Source of the DNA: an uncultured Candidatus Peregrinibacteria bacterium
GTDB lineage: Bacteria > Patescibacteriota > Gracilibacteria > Peribacterales > Peribacteraceae
Direction: 5' to 3'
Length of the DNA stretch: 64,000 nt
Assembly: GCA_903825315.1 (NCBI GenBank)
Contig: CAIKAD010000001.1
Location: 248,001 to 312,000, forward strand
In this document: one piece after another, positions 32,737 through 40,424 of the stretch
Position numbering within the stretch: position 1 is the stretch's first letter
How the letters are laid out: every line of letters begins with the position of its first letter
Notes under the pieces: model-generated
The model's input: the letters and a program-made list of their open reading frames with translations, nothing else
Databases searched by the model: none
What the model was told of the DNA's origin: nothing
Made by a program: the position numbers and the translations under genes

Positions 32737-33753
32737 TTAGAATTGTTTCAAAAATCTCAGATCTCCCACATAAAAGGAGCGAAGATCCGGGATCTGGTGC
32801 TTAATCATGATCATCCTTTCCACGCCGAAGCCGAACGCAAAGCCCTGGAACTTTTTGGGGTCGATGCTGCAGTTCTTGAGGACATTGGGGTGTACCATGC
32901 CGCAGCCCACCACCTCGAGCCACTTGCCCTCGCGGCTCTGCGCCTCATCACCTTGCCAGAGCATGTCGACTTCCAGTCCAGGCTCGACGAAGGGGAAGAA
33001 ACCGGTGCGGAAACGGAACTCCGCCTTGGGCGAGATCAGTTCCCGGATGGCAGTGATCATCACGGCCTTCATGTTGGCAAGAGACACATCCTCGCCGATC
33101 ATCAAACCCTCGAACTGGTGGAACATCGGGGAGTGCGTGGCGTCGGCATCTTTGCGGTATGTTTTGCCGGGACAGATGATGCGGAGCGGTGGCTGGTGCT
33201 TCTGCATGTACCGGATCTGCATCGGCGAGGTCTGGGTGCGTAACACATAGCGTCCTCCCGGCGGCATGGAGTCTTCTGAGATCCAGAACGTGTCCTGCGC
33301 ATCGCGCGCCGGGTGCGTATCGGGGATATTCAGCAGGTTGAAGTTGTAGTCTTCAGTCTCCACTTCCGGCCCCTGCGCCACCTCGAACCCCATGCGGCCG
33401 AAGACATCTTCTACATTCCGGATGAACTCCGGGATCAGGTGCAGGTGGCCGCGCTCGCGTTGCGGGAGCGTCAACGTAACGTCGATAGTGTCTGATTCCG
33501 CAAGTGATCCGAGTGCCGCGCCCTGCAGTTGCTTTCGTCGCGTATCGAGGAGTGCCGTGCATTCCTGCTTGAGCGCATTAAGTTCCTTTCCCTTTATAGT
33601 CCGTTCCTCCGGCTGGAGTGTCCCCAGCTCCTTTAGCGCAAGAGTGAGGTGTCCGTGCTTGCGGCCGAAGAGATCTTGCTCAAGCTTGTCCAAATCTGCG
33701 AGGGTCTTGGCGCTCGCTATGTCTGCCTTCAGGGTGTCGAAGGGGGAGGGCAT
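32737..33753 (-). CDS. pheS: Phenylalanyl-tRNA synthetase alpha subunit
   Basis: 338 residues from the ATG at 33753. N-terminal tRNA-binding coiled coil, then class II core: motif 2 region RYVLRTQTSPMQIRYM, FHQFEGLMIGEDVSL, GFFPFVEPGLEVDM and motif 3 FGFGVERMIMIKHQIPDLR. Charges tRNA-Phe together with PheT, which is not in the window. Just past the stop is a second diverged copy of the last codons (32659-32715). Confidence 0.96.
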   Translation of the reverse strand: MPSPFDTLKADIASAKTLADLDKLEQDLFGRKHGHLTLALKELGTLQPEERTIKGKELNALKQECTALLDTRRKQLQGAALGSLAESDTIDVTLTLPQRERGHLHLIPEFIRNVEDVFGRMGFEVAQGPEVETEDYNFNLLNIPDTHPARDAQDTFWISEDSMPPGGRYVLRTQTSPMQIRYMQKHQPPLRIICPGKTYRKDADATHSPMFHQFEGLMIGEDVSLANMKAVMITAIRELISPKAEFRFRTGFFPFVEPGLEVDMLWQGDEAQSREGKWLEVVGCGMVHPNVLKNCSIDPKKFQGFAFGFGVERMIMIKHQIPDLRSFYVGDLRFLKQF

Positions 33754-33806
33754 GGACGTAGGATAGCGCTCTTTTGGGAGTTCTTCCATATTGAAGGATG
33801 CTCGGA

Positions 33807-33892
33807 CAGGAAACCGAAGAATCCGAAGAAACCAAAGATGATGTTCAACCCGCTCGGATTCGTCGGACTCCTCGATTCCTTCGGTTTCCCCC
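33807..33892. repeat. Intergenic inverted repeat, GAAACCGAAGAATCC family
   Basis: Left arm GGAAACCGAAGAATCCGAAG, right arm ...GATTCCTTCGGTTTCCCC. A sister copy is at 20742-20816. Lies between pheS and the following membrane protein. Confidence 0.75.
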
Positions 33893-34255
33893 TCAGGCGT
33901 TCAATGCAACTTCCACAAGGACAAATACGAGCACGATCAGCAATGCGATCCACCACGTGAGCGCTCCGACGAGGTGGAAGAGAAGGATGGCGGAAGTGCC
34001 GAGTCCCAAGAGAATGCCCTGGCGCACGGAGATGCCGAGAATCTTCCCCGCGTCCCACGTGTGCAGCGGGACGTACGTCCATAGGGTGAGGAAGAAGAGG
34101 GAGCTGATGGAGCTCACCGAAAGGAAGAGCGCGGCAAGAAAAGCGGGGAACGCGTAGCCGGGCGATGTGAGCGGACTTACGCGGAAGAGCACGACCAGGA
34201 GGGAGGTAGCGGAGAGCATGGCCGACACGATGATGCCGAAGACGAGTGAGCTCAT
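33893..34255 (-). CDS. Four-helix hypothetical membrane protein
   Basis: 120 residues, four membrane spans (VFGIIVSAMLSATSLLVVLF; FPAFLAALFLSVSSISSLFFL; QGILLGLGTSAILLFHLVGAL; ALLIVLVFVLVEVAL). No motif beyond topology. Proteins of this size and pattern are common and uncharacterised in CPR genomes. Confidence 0.6.
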   Translation of the reverse strand: MSSLVFGIIVSAMLSATSLLVVLFRVSPLTSPGYAFPAFLAALFLSVSSISSLFFLTLWTYVPLHTWDAGKILGISVRQGILLGLGTSAILLFHLVGALTWWIALLIVLVFVLVEVALNA

Positions 34256-34330
34256 ACGGCTTCGCGGTGGGAGATAGTCAGAATCATAGGAAGTACAAGG
34301 TGAATCAGGGTTGGCGATACCGCTTCGCCG

Positions 34331-34897
34331 CTATGAGATTTTCTCCTCTTTCAGGTATTTCCCCAGCGCCATGAAATCGTCGTAGAGGGCTTGGCGCAGG
34401 TTGCCATTATGGAGCGCTGCGGCGGGATGGAAGATGGGGAATGCCGTCACATTGTCCATGAGTTTCTGCGGTTTGCCGTGCGCGTTGGTGATGCTCAGCT
34501 TGGTAAAGAAGTGGCCCAGCGCATGGCGCCCGAGCGGTACGATCACCCGGGGCTTGATGAGTGCGATCTCCAGCATGAGCCACGGCATGCACTGCTCCTT
34601 CTCCTCGGGCGTCGGGTCGCGGTTCTGCGGCGGCCGATACTTTACGACATTGGTAATGTAGACATCCTCGCGCTTGAGGGCGATGGTCCCGAGCAGTTCG
34701 TCGAGGAACTGCCCCGCGGCTCCCACAAATGGCCGGCCGAGCTCATCTTCCTTTTGCCCCGGAGCTTCCCCGATAAACATGACCTTGGCTTTGGGGTTTC
34801 CTTCGCCCAGCACAGGGTTGGCGGTCTTGTGCAATTCGCAGCCCTTCCATTCCCTGAGTTTCTCTTTGAGGACATCGAGCGTGATCGGGTCGGTCAT
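34331..34897 (-). CDS. udg: Family 4-like uracil-DNA glycosylase
   Basis: 188 residues from ATG 34897. Motif [53 protein letters not shown], and the HPAAAL active-site motif are the family 4 signature; it should excise uracil from DNA. Two of the four cysteines that hold the 4Fe-4S cluster are missing: the N-terminal CxxC is WKGC and ITNVVKC is KYR, while the other two remain. Loss of one from each pair suggests the cluster is absent or changed. Leader ATATCCTCC before the ATG. Confidence 0.88.
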   Translation of the reverse strand: MTDPITLDVLKEKLREWKGCELHKTANPVLGEGNPKAKVMFIGEAPGQKEDELGRPFVGAAGQFLDELLGTIALKREDVYITNVVKYRPPQNRDPTPEEKEQCMPWLMLEIALIKPRVIVPLGRHALGHFFTKLSITNAHGKPQKLMDNVTAFPIFHPAAALHNGNLRQALYDDFMALGKYLKEEKIS

Positions 34898-34929
34898 GGA
34901 GGATATGGTACCCAACTATGTCCGACATG

Positions 34930-35343
34930 TCACAAATACCGGTTGATGCGGTTGGCGGGATCGCCGCTTTTGGAGGGACACATGATTTCGAGGAATTGCA
35001 ATTCCCTGTGCAGGTCCGCAAGTCGGACCGGATCAAACGCTTCCCCTTCCGCCGGAAGAGTCTGTTGTACGTCCGTGAGGAAATCGCGGAGCTCGAGTAT
35101 TTGCCCCCTTTCCCGCAATTGCCGGTGCGAAAGTGGCACTTGCTGACAACATTGTGCCATATCCGCGAGGGCATCCTCTGAGGCGTCGAGGGCGAAGCGT
35201 AACGTTGTCCTGAGCGTGTCTCTGAAATATTGGACAATGGCAGCATCAAGGCCCTTGTCGAGCTCTCGATTCCCCGTATGGCGGAGGCGGGGAAGAAGCT
35301 GCTCATCGACGATCATGCGAAGGTCCTGCGAATTGATGGTCAT
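34930..35343 (-). CDS. Hypothetical helical protein
   Basis: 137 residues, amphipathic helices, no membrane span, starting [20 protein letters not shown]. Contains [10 protein letters not shown] and ends [11 protein letters not shown]. No known family. It sits between udg and purE in the same direction with short gaps (32 and 23 nt), so an operon purE-hyp-udg is likely. Confidence 0.55.
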   Translation of the reverse strand: MTINSQDLRMIVDEQLLPRLRHTGNRELDKGLDAAIVQYFRDTLRTTLRFALDASEDALADMAQCCQQVPLSHRQLRERGQILELRDFLTDVQQTLPAEGEAFDPVRLADLHRELQFLEIMCPSKSGDPANRINRYL

Positions 35344-35366
35344 GGAATGAGAATGGAGGGTGCACT

Positions 35367-35816
35367 CTAGTATCCCTCCTTGATCTTCTCAATCCTATTT
35401 CTCAGGAGCTGTTTCACTTCCGGGTTTCCCTCAGCAAAGATCCGGACAGCCGCAAGCGCAGCATTCTTCGGATGGAGCACGGTCATCACGGGAACCTCGG
35501 ACGGCATGCGGAGGCTGGAGTTCAAATCGACCATGTATTCTTCCAGGGACTTAAACGGCGGGCAGTTGAGAACCGGATGGACGGAACTTCCCGCTACCAC
35601 GCCGCCGAGCCCATTACTCATTCCCACGACCGTGATGATCACGCGGGGCTGAAGATCCTCATTCAGTTTATTGACAACCTCAATGACCTTCTCTGGCACC
35701 TTATGCGCGGAGGCGACGACGGTCTCGGAAGGGATATCGAATTCCTTCAAAACCGCTGCGATCTTATCGGCAGTATCCATGTCGGATTTGGATCCGAGGA
35801 AGAGGGTGACTTGCAT
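35367..35816 (-). CDS. purE: N5-carboxyaminoimidazole ribonucleotide mutase
   Basis: 149 residues from the ATG at 35816. MQVTLFLGSKSDMDTADKIAAVL is the PurE opening (GSxSD), VVASAHKVPEKV the substrate loop with SAH, and VVGMSNGLGGVVAGSSVHPVLNCP the conserved flavodoxin-like core. Catalyses carboxylate transfer in AIR metabolism downstream of PurM. No purK partner visible. Confidence 0.95.
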   Translation of the reverse strand: MQVTLFLGSKSDMDTADKIAAVLKEFDIPSETVVASAHKVPEKVIEVVNKLNEDLQPRVIITVVGMSNGLGGVVAGSSVHPVLNCPPFKSLEEYMVDLNSSLRMPSEVPVMTVLHPKNAALAAVRIFAEGNPEVKQLLRNRIEKIKEGY

Positions 35817-35859
35817 AGTGCAAGTATAGAGGATGTCATTGATTTTCACGAATGATGAT

Positions 35860-35936
35860 TGGTGGAGCTGACGGGACTTGAACCCGTAACCTCATGCATG
35901 CCATGCATGCGCTCTAGCCAGTTGAGCTACAGCCCC
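35860..35936 (-). tRNA. tRNA-Ala(GGC)
   Basis: Minus-strand cloverleaf GGGGCTGTAGCTCAACTGG...; the acceptor has the G3-U70 wobble pair that marks tRNA-Ala. Anticodon arm CATGC-ATGGCAT-GCATG gives GGC. CCA encoded. Confidence 0.95.
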
Positions 35937-35988
35937 AAAGGTGAATTGCAGACGAACAAGGAACGAAGTGACGCCGTGAGTCGTAAGA

Positions 35989-36058
35989 TCCTTTGCCCTC
36001 CGTAGCTTTAGCGGAGGAGGGCAGTCCTCCTTCGCCCATGTCGGAGCTACGGAGGACA
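35989..36058. repeat. REP-like double palindrome between two tRNAs
   Basis: TCCGTAGCTTTAGCGGAGGA and TCCTCCTTCG...GTCGGAGCTACGGAGGA form nested stems (CCTCC/GGAGG, CTCCGTAGC/GCTACGGAG). This CTACGGAGGA repeat type is widespread in uncultured-phylum genomes. Confidence 0.65.
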
Positions 36059-36102
36059 TTTCACAGAACGTCCTCGGCTACACCTGCGGCGTTCTGGAGA
36101 AA

Positions 36103-36180
36103 TGGTGCGCCCGGCAGGATTTGAACCTACGACTTCCAGGTCCGCAACCTGGCGTTCTATCCGGGCTGAACTACGGGCGC
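36103..36180 (-). tRNA. tRNA-Arg(GCG)
   Basis: Minus-strand cloverleaf GCGCCCGTAGTTCAG... with anticodon arm CCAGG-TTGCGGA-CCTGG, giving anticodon GCG, and encoded CCA. The acceptor and D arm resemble bacterial tRNA-Arg(ACG), but position 34 is G rather than A. The first about 12 nt of the gene plus leader (ACTACGGGCGCACGAGAGA on +) are repeated at about 36270-36290. Confidence 0.92.
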
Positions 36181-36291
36181 ACGAGAGAGGAGAAAAAGAT
36201 CGGGAGAACCCGTAGCAGGGACAGCCCGGAGGGCTGCCTGTCCCGCCGAAGCCCGAAGGGCAAAGGGGGAAACTACGGGCGCACGAGAGAA
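36168..36291. repeat. Direct repeat of the tRNA-Arg 5' end flanking a palindrome
   Basis: AACTACGGGCGCACGAGAGA occurs at the tRNA 5' end and again about 103 bp away. Between them is a GGGACAG...CTGTCCC palindrome. This could be a trace of tRNA-site insertion or of tandem duplication. Confidence 0.6.
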
Positions 36292-36358
36292 AGGAGCGGC
36301 GTTCGCTGAGAGTAGCGTAGCATTGACCGCTTACCGAGACAATGCGTCGAAAGCCAAA

Positions 36359-36958
36359 TTATTGGCCTAAAACCGCTTCTACTTCCTTCAGCGTCTCTTC
36401 CAGCTTCCCCTCCCTGTTGAGGACCTGTGCCGTGCACAGTGGCGCAATGGAGAGCTCCCGGTCCATGCTCGCGATGCGGCGGGCGAGCTCTTCCTCCGAC
36501 ATCGGCGCGCGGTTCTTGATGCGTGTGATCAATTGGTCGCGGCTCTCCGGAAGGATGAAGATGGAAACGAGGGTGTACGGTGTGGGCACGCCCGAGAAGA
36601 GGGGATTGATACGGATGCTCTGGAACCCCTGAACGTCCACTTCGCGGATGACGGTTCTGCCCTCGCGGATGGCGGGGAGAATTTCGTCCTTGAGCGTTCC
36701 GTATCGCGCTCCGCCGTGCACCGTGGCCGTCTCGATAAAAGCGTCCTTCTTGAGGAATGCGTCAAACTCCTCTTCACTCAAAAAGCGATAGAGGTCTCCG
36801 CCCTCGCCCTGTCGCCGCGGCCGCGTGGTGGCGGATTTAGGAAAAGCCAGTTCAGGATGTCTCCTGCGCAATTCCTGCAAAATCACGCTCTTCCCCACGC
36901 CGCTTGGACCGATAATAAGAACCAATTTTCCGGAAGACGGGGCAGGGGAACTGAGCAT
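36359..36958 (-). CDS. gmk: Guanylate kinase
   Basis: 199 residues. P-loop LIIGPSGVGKSVI, KSATTRPRRQGEGG (GMP-binding), YRFLSEEEFDAFLKKDAFIETATVHGGARYGT and REVDVQG are the family marks. Phosphorylates GMP. The IL-P segment of the lid is slightly altered, length normal. Leader GCATTCCCCC before the ATG. Confidence 0.95.
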   Translation of the reverse strand: MLSSPAPSSGKLVLIIGPSGVGKSVILQELRRRHPELAFPKSATTRPRRQGEGGDLYRFLSEEEFDAFLKKDAFIETATVHGGARYGTLKDEILPAIREGRTVIREVDVQGFQSIRINPLFSGVPTPYTLVSIFILPESRDQLITRIKNRAPMSEEELARRIASMDRELSIAPLCTAQVLNREGKLEETLKEVEAVLGQ

Positions 36959-37023
36959 GGGGGAATGCTACAGGAAGGCCAAAGGAAGGGACAAATCGGA
37001 CACTATTCATGATTTATAATTAG

Positions 37024-37032
37024 TGGTATAAT
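37024..37032 (+). promoter_or_regulatory. Extended -10 promoter of the 37051 operon
   Basis: TGGTATAAT, with about 12 nt between the expected transcription start and the ATG. No clear -35. Confidence 0.6.
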
Positions 37033-37050
37033 AGTAATTGAACACAAACA

Positions 37051-38208
37051 ATGAAAGTAAGTCCCGGAACCACAGGCTGGAATGCGGGCGAACGGCGGCT
37101 CCTCTTTATGGAGAAACGGGATGCGGAACAAGTTTTGGACAACGTGGGCAAGCCCCGCGTTGCGCTGCCGTCGGTGGAGAACAATGTGCAGGAACTTTTT
37201 AGGAAGATGGAAGGGAAACTGGGAAACATCGGCATTCTCCGGTCTATCGTGTCCGGGGGTGCCAACCGCGCCCGCGACCTAAGGGTCGAGTCTGTTCTCG
37301 ATGAAGCAGCCCAGCGCGAGATAGAAACGAGGACCAATGCGGCGGTATCGTGGATCGGTGGTTTTGTGAAGCGGCGCAAGTATCGCGAGTACGTCGCGCT
37401 CCGGCACGCGGTCAAAGAACGGATGCGTGCGGAGGTGGAGGAGTTCGTGCGGGCAAGGCAAGAGCGCCTGGAGTCGCTTGCGTTCGCGGCTGGGGTGGCG
37501 GCCAAACTTCGCAATGTCACGAGCTTTGTCTCCGCCAAAGGCAGCGAGGCAAACCTGCAGCTGGCGCTCGGCCGGGTGCGTGTTCGCCTGCAGGAGAAGC
37601 GGCAGAAGGACGAGAAAATGGGGATGGAAATTCCAGAGGAATGGCAGGAGGCAGCGCGGTCCGAAGCCATCCTCCGCCGGGAACTGCTCCGCTTCGGGGT
37701 CCTCGATCCCCGTAACTTGGAGGCATTCCTCCAGGGGAATGCGGATGGAAGGAAAGACCTCATTAATCACATTAAAGCCCATCCGTTTCTCGATCCTGAT
37801 GATCCTCCCCCACAGCGGTCCCATGAGCAGGAGAGGGCTCTCTGCTTGCAGATCGCCCGCAAGCTGCAAACCGGTTTCTGGAGCCGTGCCTCTACCGGCT
37901 ACCGCAATCTCCGGCTCACCGCGCAGAGCGGTAACGCCCTTCCGCTTTCCAGGCGATTGCAGGCGTTATCGGAGAGAGGGGATGCAGTCGGTTCCGTCGT
38001 AGAGTTTACCTGTCCCGGTATTGGCGTTGTGCAGGCGTTCGTGGTGGCGCGAGATGCGCAGTTCCCGGAGGCGCTCATTCTCCGCGGCGGAGGCTCGGCG
38101 CACTACGTATTGGATACCAAGACCGGACGGCTCACGTACCGGGACGCCGTCGGAGCGTACAAGCATTTCCTTCTCACCGAGAGCACCTTCTCCTTCCTTG
38201 CCTCCTGA
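37051..38208 (+). CDS. Unrecognised 385-residue protein
   Basis: Soluble, with a long basic helical middle (residues about 110-230, many Arg/Glu heptads, VKERMRAEVEEFVRARQERL) and a C-terminal beta-rich region (GVVQAFVVARDAQFPEALILRGGGSAHYVLDTKTGRLTYRDA). No family recognised. It forms a two-gene unit with the 38211 gene (2-nt spacing). Likely lineage-specific. Confidence 0.6.
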   Translation: MKVSPGTTGWNAGERRLLFMEKRDAEQVLDNVGKPRVALPSVENNVQELFRKMEGKLGNIGILRSIVSGGANRARDLRVESVLDEAAQREIETRTNAAVSWIGGFVKRRKYREYVALRHAVKERMRAEVEEFVRARQERLESLAFAAGVAAKLRNVTSFVSAKGSEANLQLALGRVRVRLQEKRQKDEKMGMEIPEEWQEAARSEAILRRELLRFGVLDPRNLEAFLQGNADGRKDLINHIKAHPFLDPDDPPPQRSHEQERALCLQIARKLQTGFWSRASTGYRNLRLTAQSGNALPLSRRLQALSERGDAVGSVVEFTCPGIGVVQAFVVARDAQFPEALILRGGGSAHYVLDTKTGRLTYRDAVGAYKHFLLTESTFSFLAS

Positions 38209-38210
38209 CC

Positions 38211-38651
38211 ATGGCTCAGACAAATGTCACGATCGGCGAAGTGCTTAAGGCCATTGAAGTCCTGCCTCTTGCCCGGCAGGAGGAAGTGATTACGACAATC
38301 CAGAAGCAAGGTGGCATCACCCCGGAGTACGCGCAGAAGATCGCTGAACTGTTGGAGAATCAGGTACAGGAGGAAGCGGGATCCGCGCAAGAATTGGAGG
38401 AAGAACGTCGGCTTCTTCGGGAGGCGGCTGGAGACCTTGCGCGTGGTCGCAGGGACGAACAATTGCCTGCTGAAACCCCGGCTGAGAGCGAAGAGGAGAT
38501 CCAATTGCAGCAGGAGGCGTACGAAGAGTGGTTCGCCGGTGTGCAGGACATAGAACGGCAGGCTGCCAGGCGGGCGGAAGGGGCAAAGAGGACCGGTGAA
38601 GAAGAGGAAATGGCGCGGTTACGGAATATGCTCAAGGGCGAACAGGCATAG
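38211..38651 (+). CDS. Unrecognised charged helical protein
   Basis: 146 residues. It begins MAQTNVTIGEVLKAIEVLPLARQEEVITTIQKQGGITPEYAQKIAELLE, a helix-rich opening, and continues as a Glu/Gln/Arg coiled-coil-like helix. No known domain. The 2-nt spacing to the previous gene implies co-translation; the two may form a complex. The start is preceded by GCCTCCTGACC. Confidence 0.55.
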   Translation: MAQTNVTIGEVLKAIEVLPLARQEEVITTIQKQGGITPEYAQKIAELLENQVQEEAGSAQELEEERRLLREAAGDLARGRRDEQLPAETPAESEEEIQLQQEAYEEWFAGVQDIERQAARRAEGAKRTGEEEEMARLRNMLKGEQA

Positions 38652-38682
38652 GTTTACCTCAACAGAAAGGGCTCAAACCGAA

Positions 38683-38711
38683 TTGCAGAATACTGTTAAA
38701 TTTGGTATACT
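38683..38711 (+). promoter_or_regulatory. Promoter of the structured RNA candidate
   Basis: TTGCAG, 17-nt spacer, TATACT; predicted start about 38718. Strong by the standard of this window. Confidence 0.8.
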
Positions 38712-38717
38712 TTACAG

Positions 38718-39161
38718 ATTTGCTCTTTGAAAACTCACTACCCTTGCCCTGCACCTGAGCGAAGCGAATGGTACAGGGCTGGCAGGGAGAGTGGAGAGGC
38801 GACGGAATCCGCCCTCGCTTCTGCACCCTCCCTGCCTCCTCCGCGGCATCTCGACTACCGCGATCCCGAGGCTCCCTCACTGAGGGACTCTCTCGCTCTC
38901 TCTCCACTGAGAGAAAGCACACAAACACAAACGTCCTGCTCCCGGGACAATGGGAGGTCGGTCCCGAACCATCGGGCGCCACATACACACACACGAGCCG
39001 CACACTCTCCAAAGTGCGAAGGGTAGGGAGTATGCAGCGACAGTCGCGCTGCACACTGCTCACCTCTTGCAGACCTTTACGGTCGCGAGGTGTGCGACAA
39101 GCCCCGTATCATTCTGTTCTTCCGGTCCTTGAGGGAGAGTAGGGTGATACGGGGCTTTATT
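38718..39161 (+). ncRNA. Candidate structured non-coding RNA, about 440 nt, class unknown
   Basis: Bounded by a strong promoter and a terminator, with no supported ORF. A long-range helix ACTCACTACCCTT (38733-38745) with AAGGGTAGGGAGT (39019-39031, 12 of 13 pairs) encloses several local helices: GCCCTG..ACC/GGT.CAGGGC, GCAGGGAG/CTCCCTGC, GCGG/CCGC, TCCCTCA/TGAGGGA, TCTCTC/GAGAGA, GTCC/GGAC. After it come GCAGCG/CGCTGC and CACCTC..GACC/GGTC..GAGGTG. I looked for the RNase P GAGGAAAGTCC and GGTAA motifs, a tmRNA T arm or tag frame, and the SRP GGAA domain, and found none. A very divergent known RNA is still possible. Confidence 0.65.
39100..39161 (+). terminator. Terminator of the structured RNA
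   Basis: Twelve-bp perfect stem AGCCCCGTATCA/TGATACGGGGCT around a 33-nt loop, followed by TTATT. Confidence 0.8.
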
Positions 39162-39162
39162 A

Positions 39163-39275
39163 AGGATGCAGAGGAAACAGAAGATGCAGAAGAAGCAGAA
39201 GAGAAACTGCTCAATGAGTTCTTGAGCGACAGTTCCTCTGCATCCTCTGAAACCTCTGCATCTTCTGTATCCTTC
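39163..39275. repeat. Intergenic inverted repeat, GATGCAGAAGAATC family (copy 3)
   Basis: Left arm AAGGATGCAGAGGAAACAG..., right arm ...CCTCTGCATCTTCTGTATCCTT. Sits between the RNA terminator and the asparaginase-like gene. Confidence 0.75.
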
Positions 39276-39312
39276 CCTTCCCGAAGGAAATCACTTCCAG
39301 TACTCTTTAACC

Positions 39313-40305
39313 ATGCCCCGAGCCAAAGTTGCCATTCTCTACGTTGGCGGGTCCATCGGAATGGTTGTGAACAACAAGACGGGACGCATTGAGCCGATGG
39401 AGTCGCTCAGCCTTATCCATCGCGCTATTCCGGAGATGCAGCGCGAGGTGTCGCTGCAGTTCTATTCATTGGAGAACATCGGGTCGTCGGAAGTGACGCC
39501 GGAGCACTGGGTGGATATTGCGGAGAAGATCCGGGAGATCTACAACCACTTCGACGGCTTTGTAGTGATCCACGGGACCAACACCATGTCCTACACGGCG
39601 GCGGCGCTCAGTTTTGCGCTGCAGAACCTTAGCAAGCCCGTGGTGTGTACCGGAGCGCTTTTGCCCATCAACGAACTCGCGGGCGACGGCCGCATGAATC
39701 TCATCTTTGCCATCCGCGCGGCCCAATTGGACCTTGCCGAGGTGTGCGTCAGCTTGGGGCCCAAAGTACTCCGTGGCACGCGCGCCAAGAAGGTGGAGGA
39801 TTCGCTCATGCAGACGTTCGATAGTCCGCGCTTTCCCGCATTGGCGGACTTTAGTACCGGTGTGCACCTGCATCCGTGGCGGCTGGTGCGGCGCAAGCGC
39901 ACACTCCTTTGCCGGCCGACGTTCGATACCAATGTTATTGTGGTCACGCTCACGCCGGGTATTTCCGATGCCTATCTCCATGCCGTCCTCGCTGCCAAAC
40001 CGCACGGCATCGTCCTGCGCGCCTACGGGCCCGGCATGCTGCCGGAGCGGCTCTTCCCGTGGCTGCGGGAGGTTAAACATGCCGGCATTCCCGTGGTGAT
40101 CATCTCGCAAACCTTGCGCGGAGCGATTGATCTCCACCGCTTCCGCAAGCAGCTCACCTTGGAGGAATTGGGCATCATCTCCGGCAAAAACATGAGCTTC
40201 GAATGCGCTACTGCCAAACTGATGTGGGCCTTGAAACAGGCGAAGACACCATTGCGTTTGAGGGAATTGATGGAGAGGAGTTTGGTGGGGGAGCTGGATG
40301 AATGA
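39313..40305 (+). CDS. ansA: Type I L-asparaginase-like protein with altered active site
   Basis: 330 residues; the layout follows cytoplasmic AnsA closely, including EVTPEHWVDIAEKI, FDGFVVIHGTNTMSYTAAALSFAL, GALLPINELAGDG, LRGTRAKK (catalytic Lys region) and LTPGIS. The first nucleophile motif YTGGTIGM is YVGGSIGM (Thr to Ser) and HGTDT is HGTNT (catalytic Asp to Asn). These two changes together could alter or abolish hydrolysis of Asn; an amidase of another substrate is possible. The Lys of the triad remains. Confidence 0.85.
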   Translation: MPRAKVAILYVGGSIGMVVNNKTGRIEPMESLSLIHRAIPEMQREVSLQFYSLENIGSSEVTPEHWVDIAEKIREIYNHFDGFVVIHGTNTMSYTAAALSFALQNLSKPVVCTGALLPINELAGDGRMNLIFAIRAAQLDLAEVCVSLGPKVLRGTRAKKVEDSLMQTFDSPRFPALADFSTGVHLHPWRLVRRKRTLLCRPTFDTNVIVVTLTPGISDAYLHAVLAAKPHGIVLRAYGPGMLPERLFPWLREVKHAGIPVVIISQTLRGAIDLHRFRKQLTLEELGIISGKNMSFECATAKLMWALKQAKTPLRLRELMERSLVGELDE

Positions 40306-40322
40306 ACCAATTCTTCAAAATC

Positions 40323-40370
40323 CTCAATGACCCTCCTTCGTCCGCCTCGGTGGACTACGGATGGGCAGGC
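40323..40370. repeat. REP-like palindrome after the asparaginase gene
   Basis: CCGCCTCGGTGGACTACGGATGGGCAGG contains the same GGACTACGG core as the repeat at 12716 with degenerate arms. Followed by one arm of the ATTGGTCATT family. Confidence 0.5.
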
Positions 40371-40424
40371 CAAAGACGAACTTCGGTCGAGGCGTTTTGG
40401 TTTTTTGGAACATTGGTTCATTGG

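Noticed and set aside
38727-39026. ORF of 99 aa inside the RNA candidate
   Set aside because: Low-complexity product (SLPPPRH, THTR), no start context, spans the paired arms of the predicted RNA.
39105-39140. GGACCGGAAGAACAG on the minus strand resembling the SRP RNA GGAA tetraloop region
   Set aside because: It lies in the loop of the terminator on the other strand and lacks the flanking internal-loop pattern of SRP domain IV.
38718-39161. Assignment as RNase P RNA or tmRNA
   Set aside because: No GAGGAAAGTCC, GGTAA, T-arm or tag-peptide frame could be found; left as unknown class.
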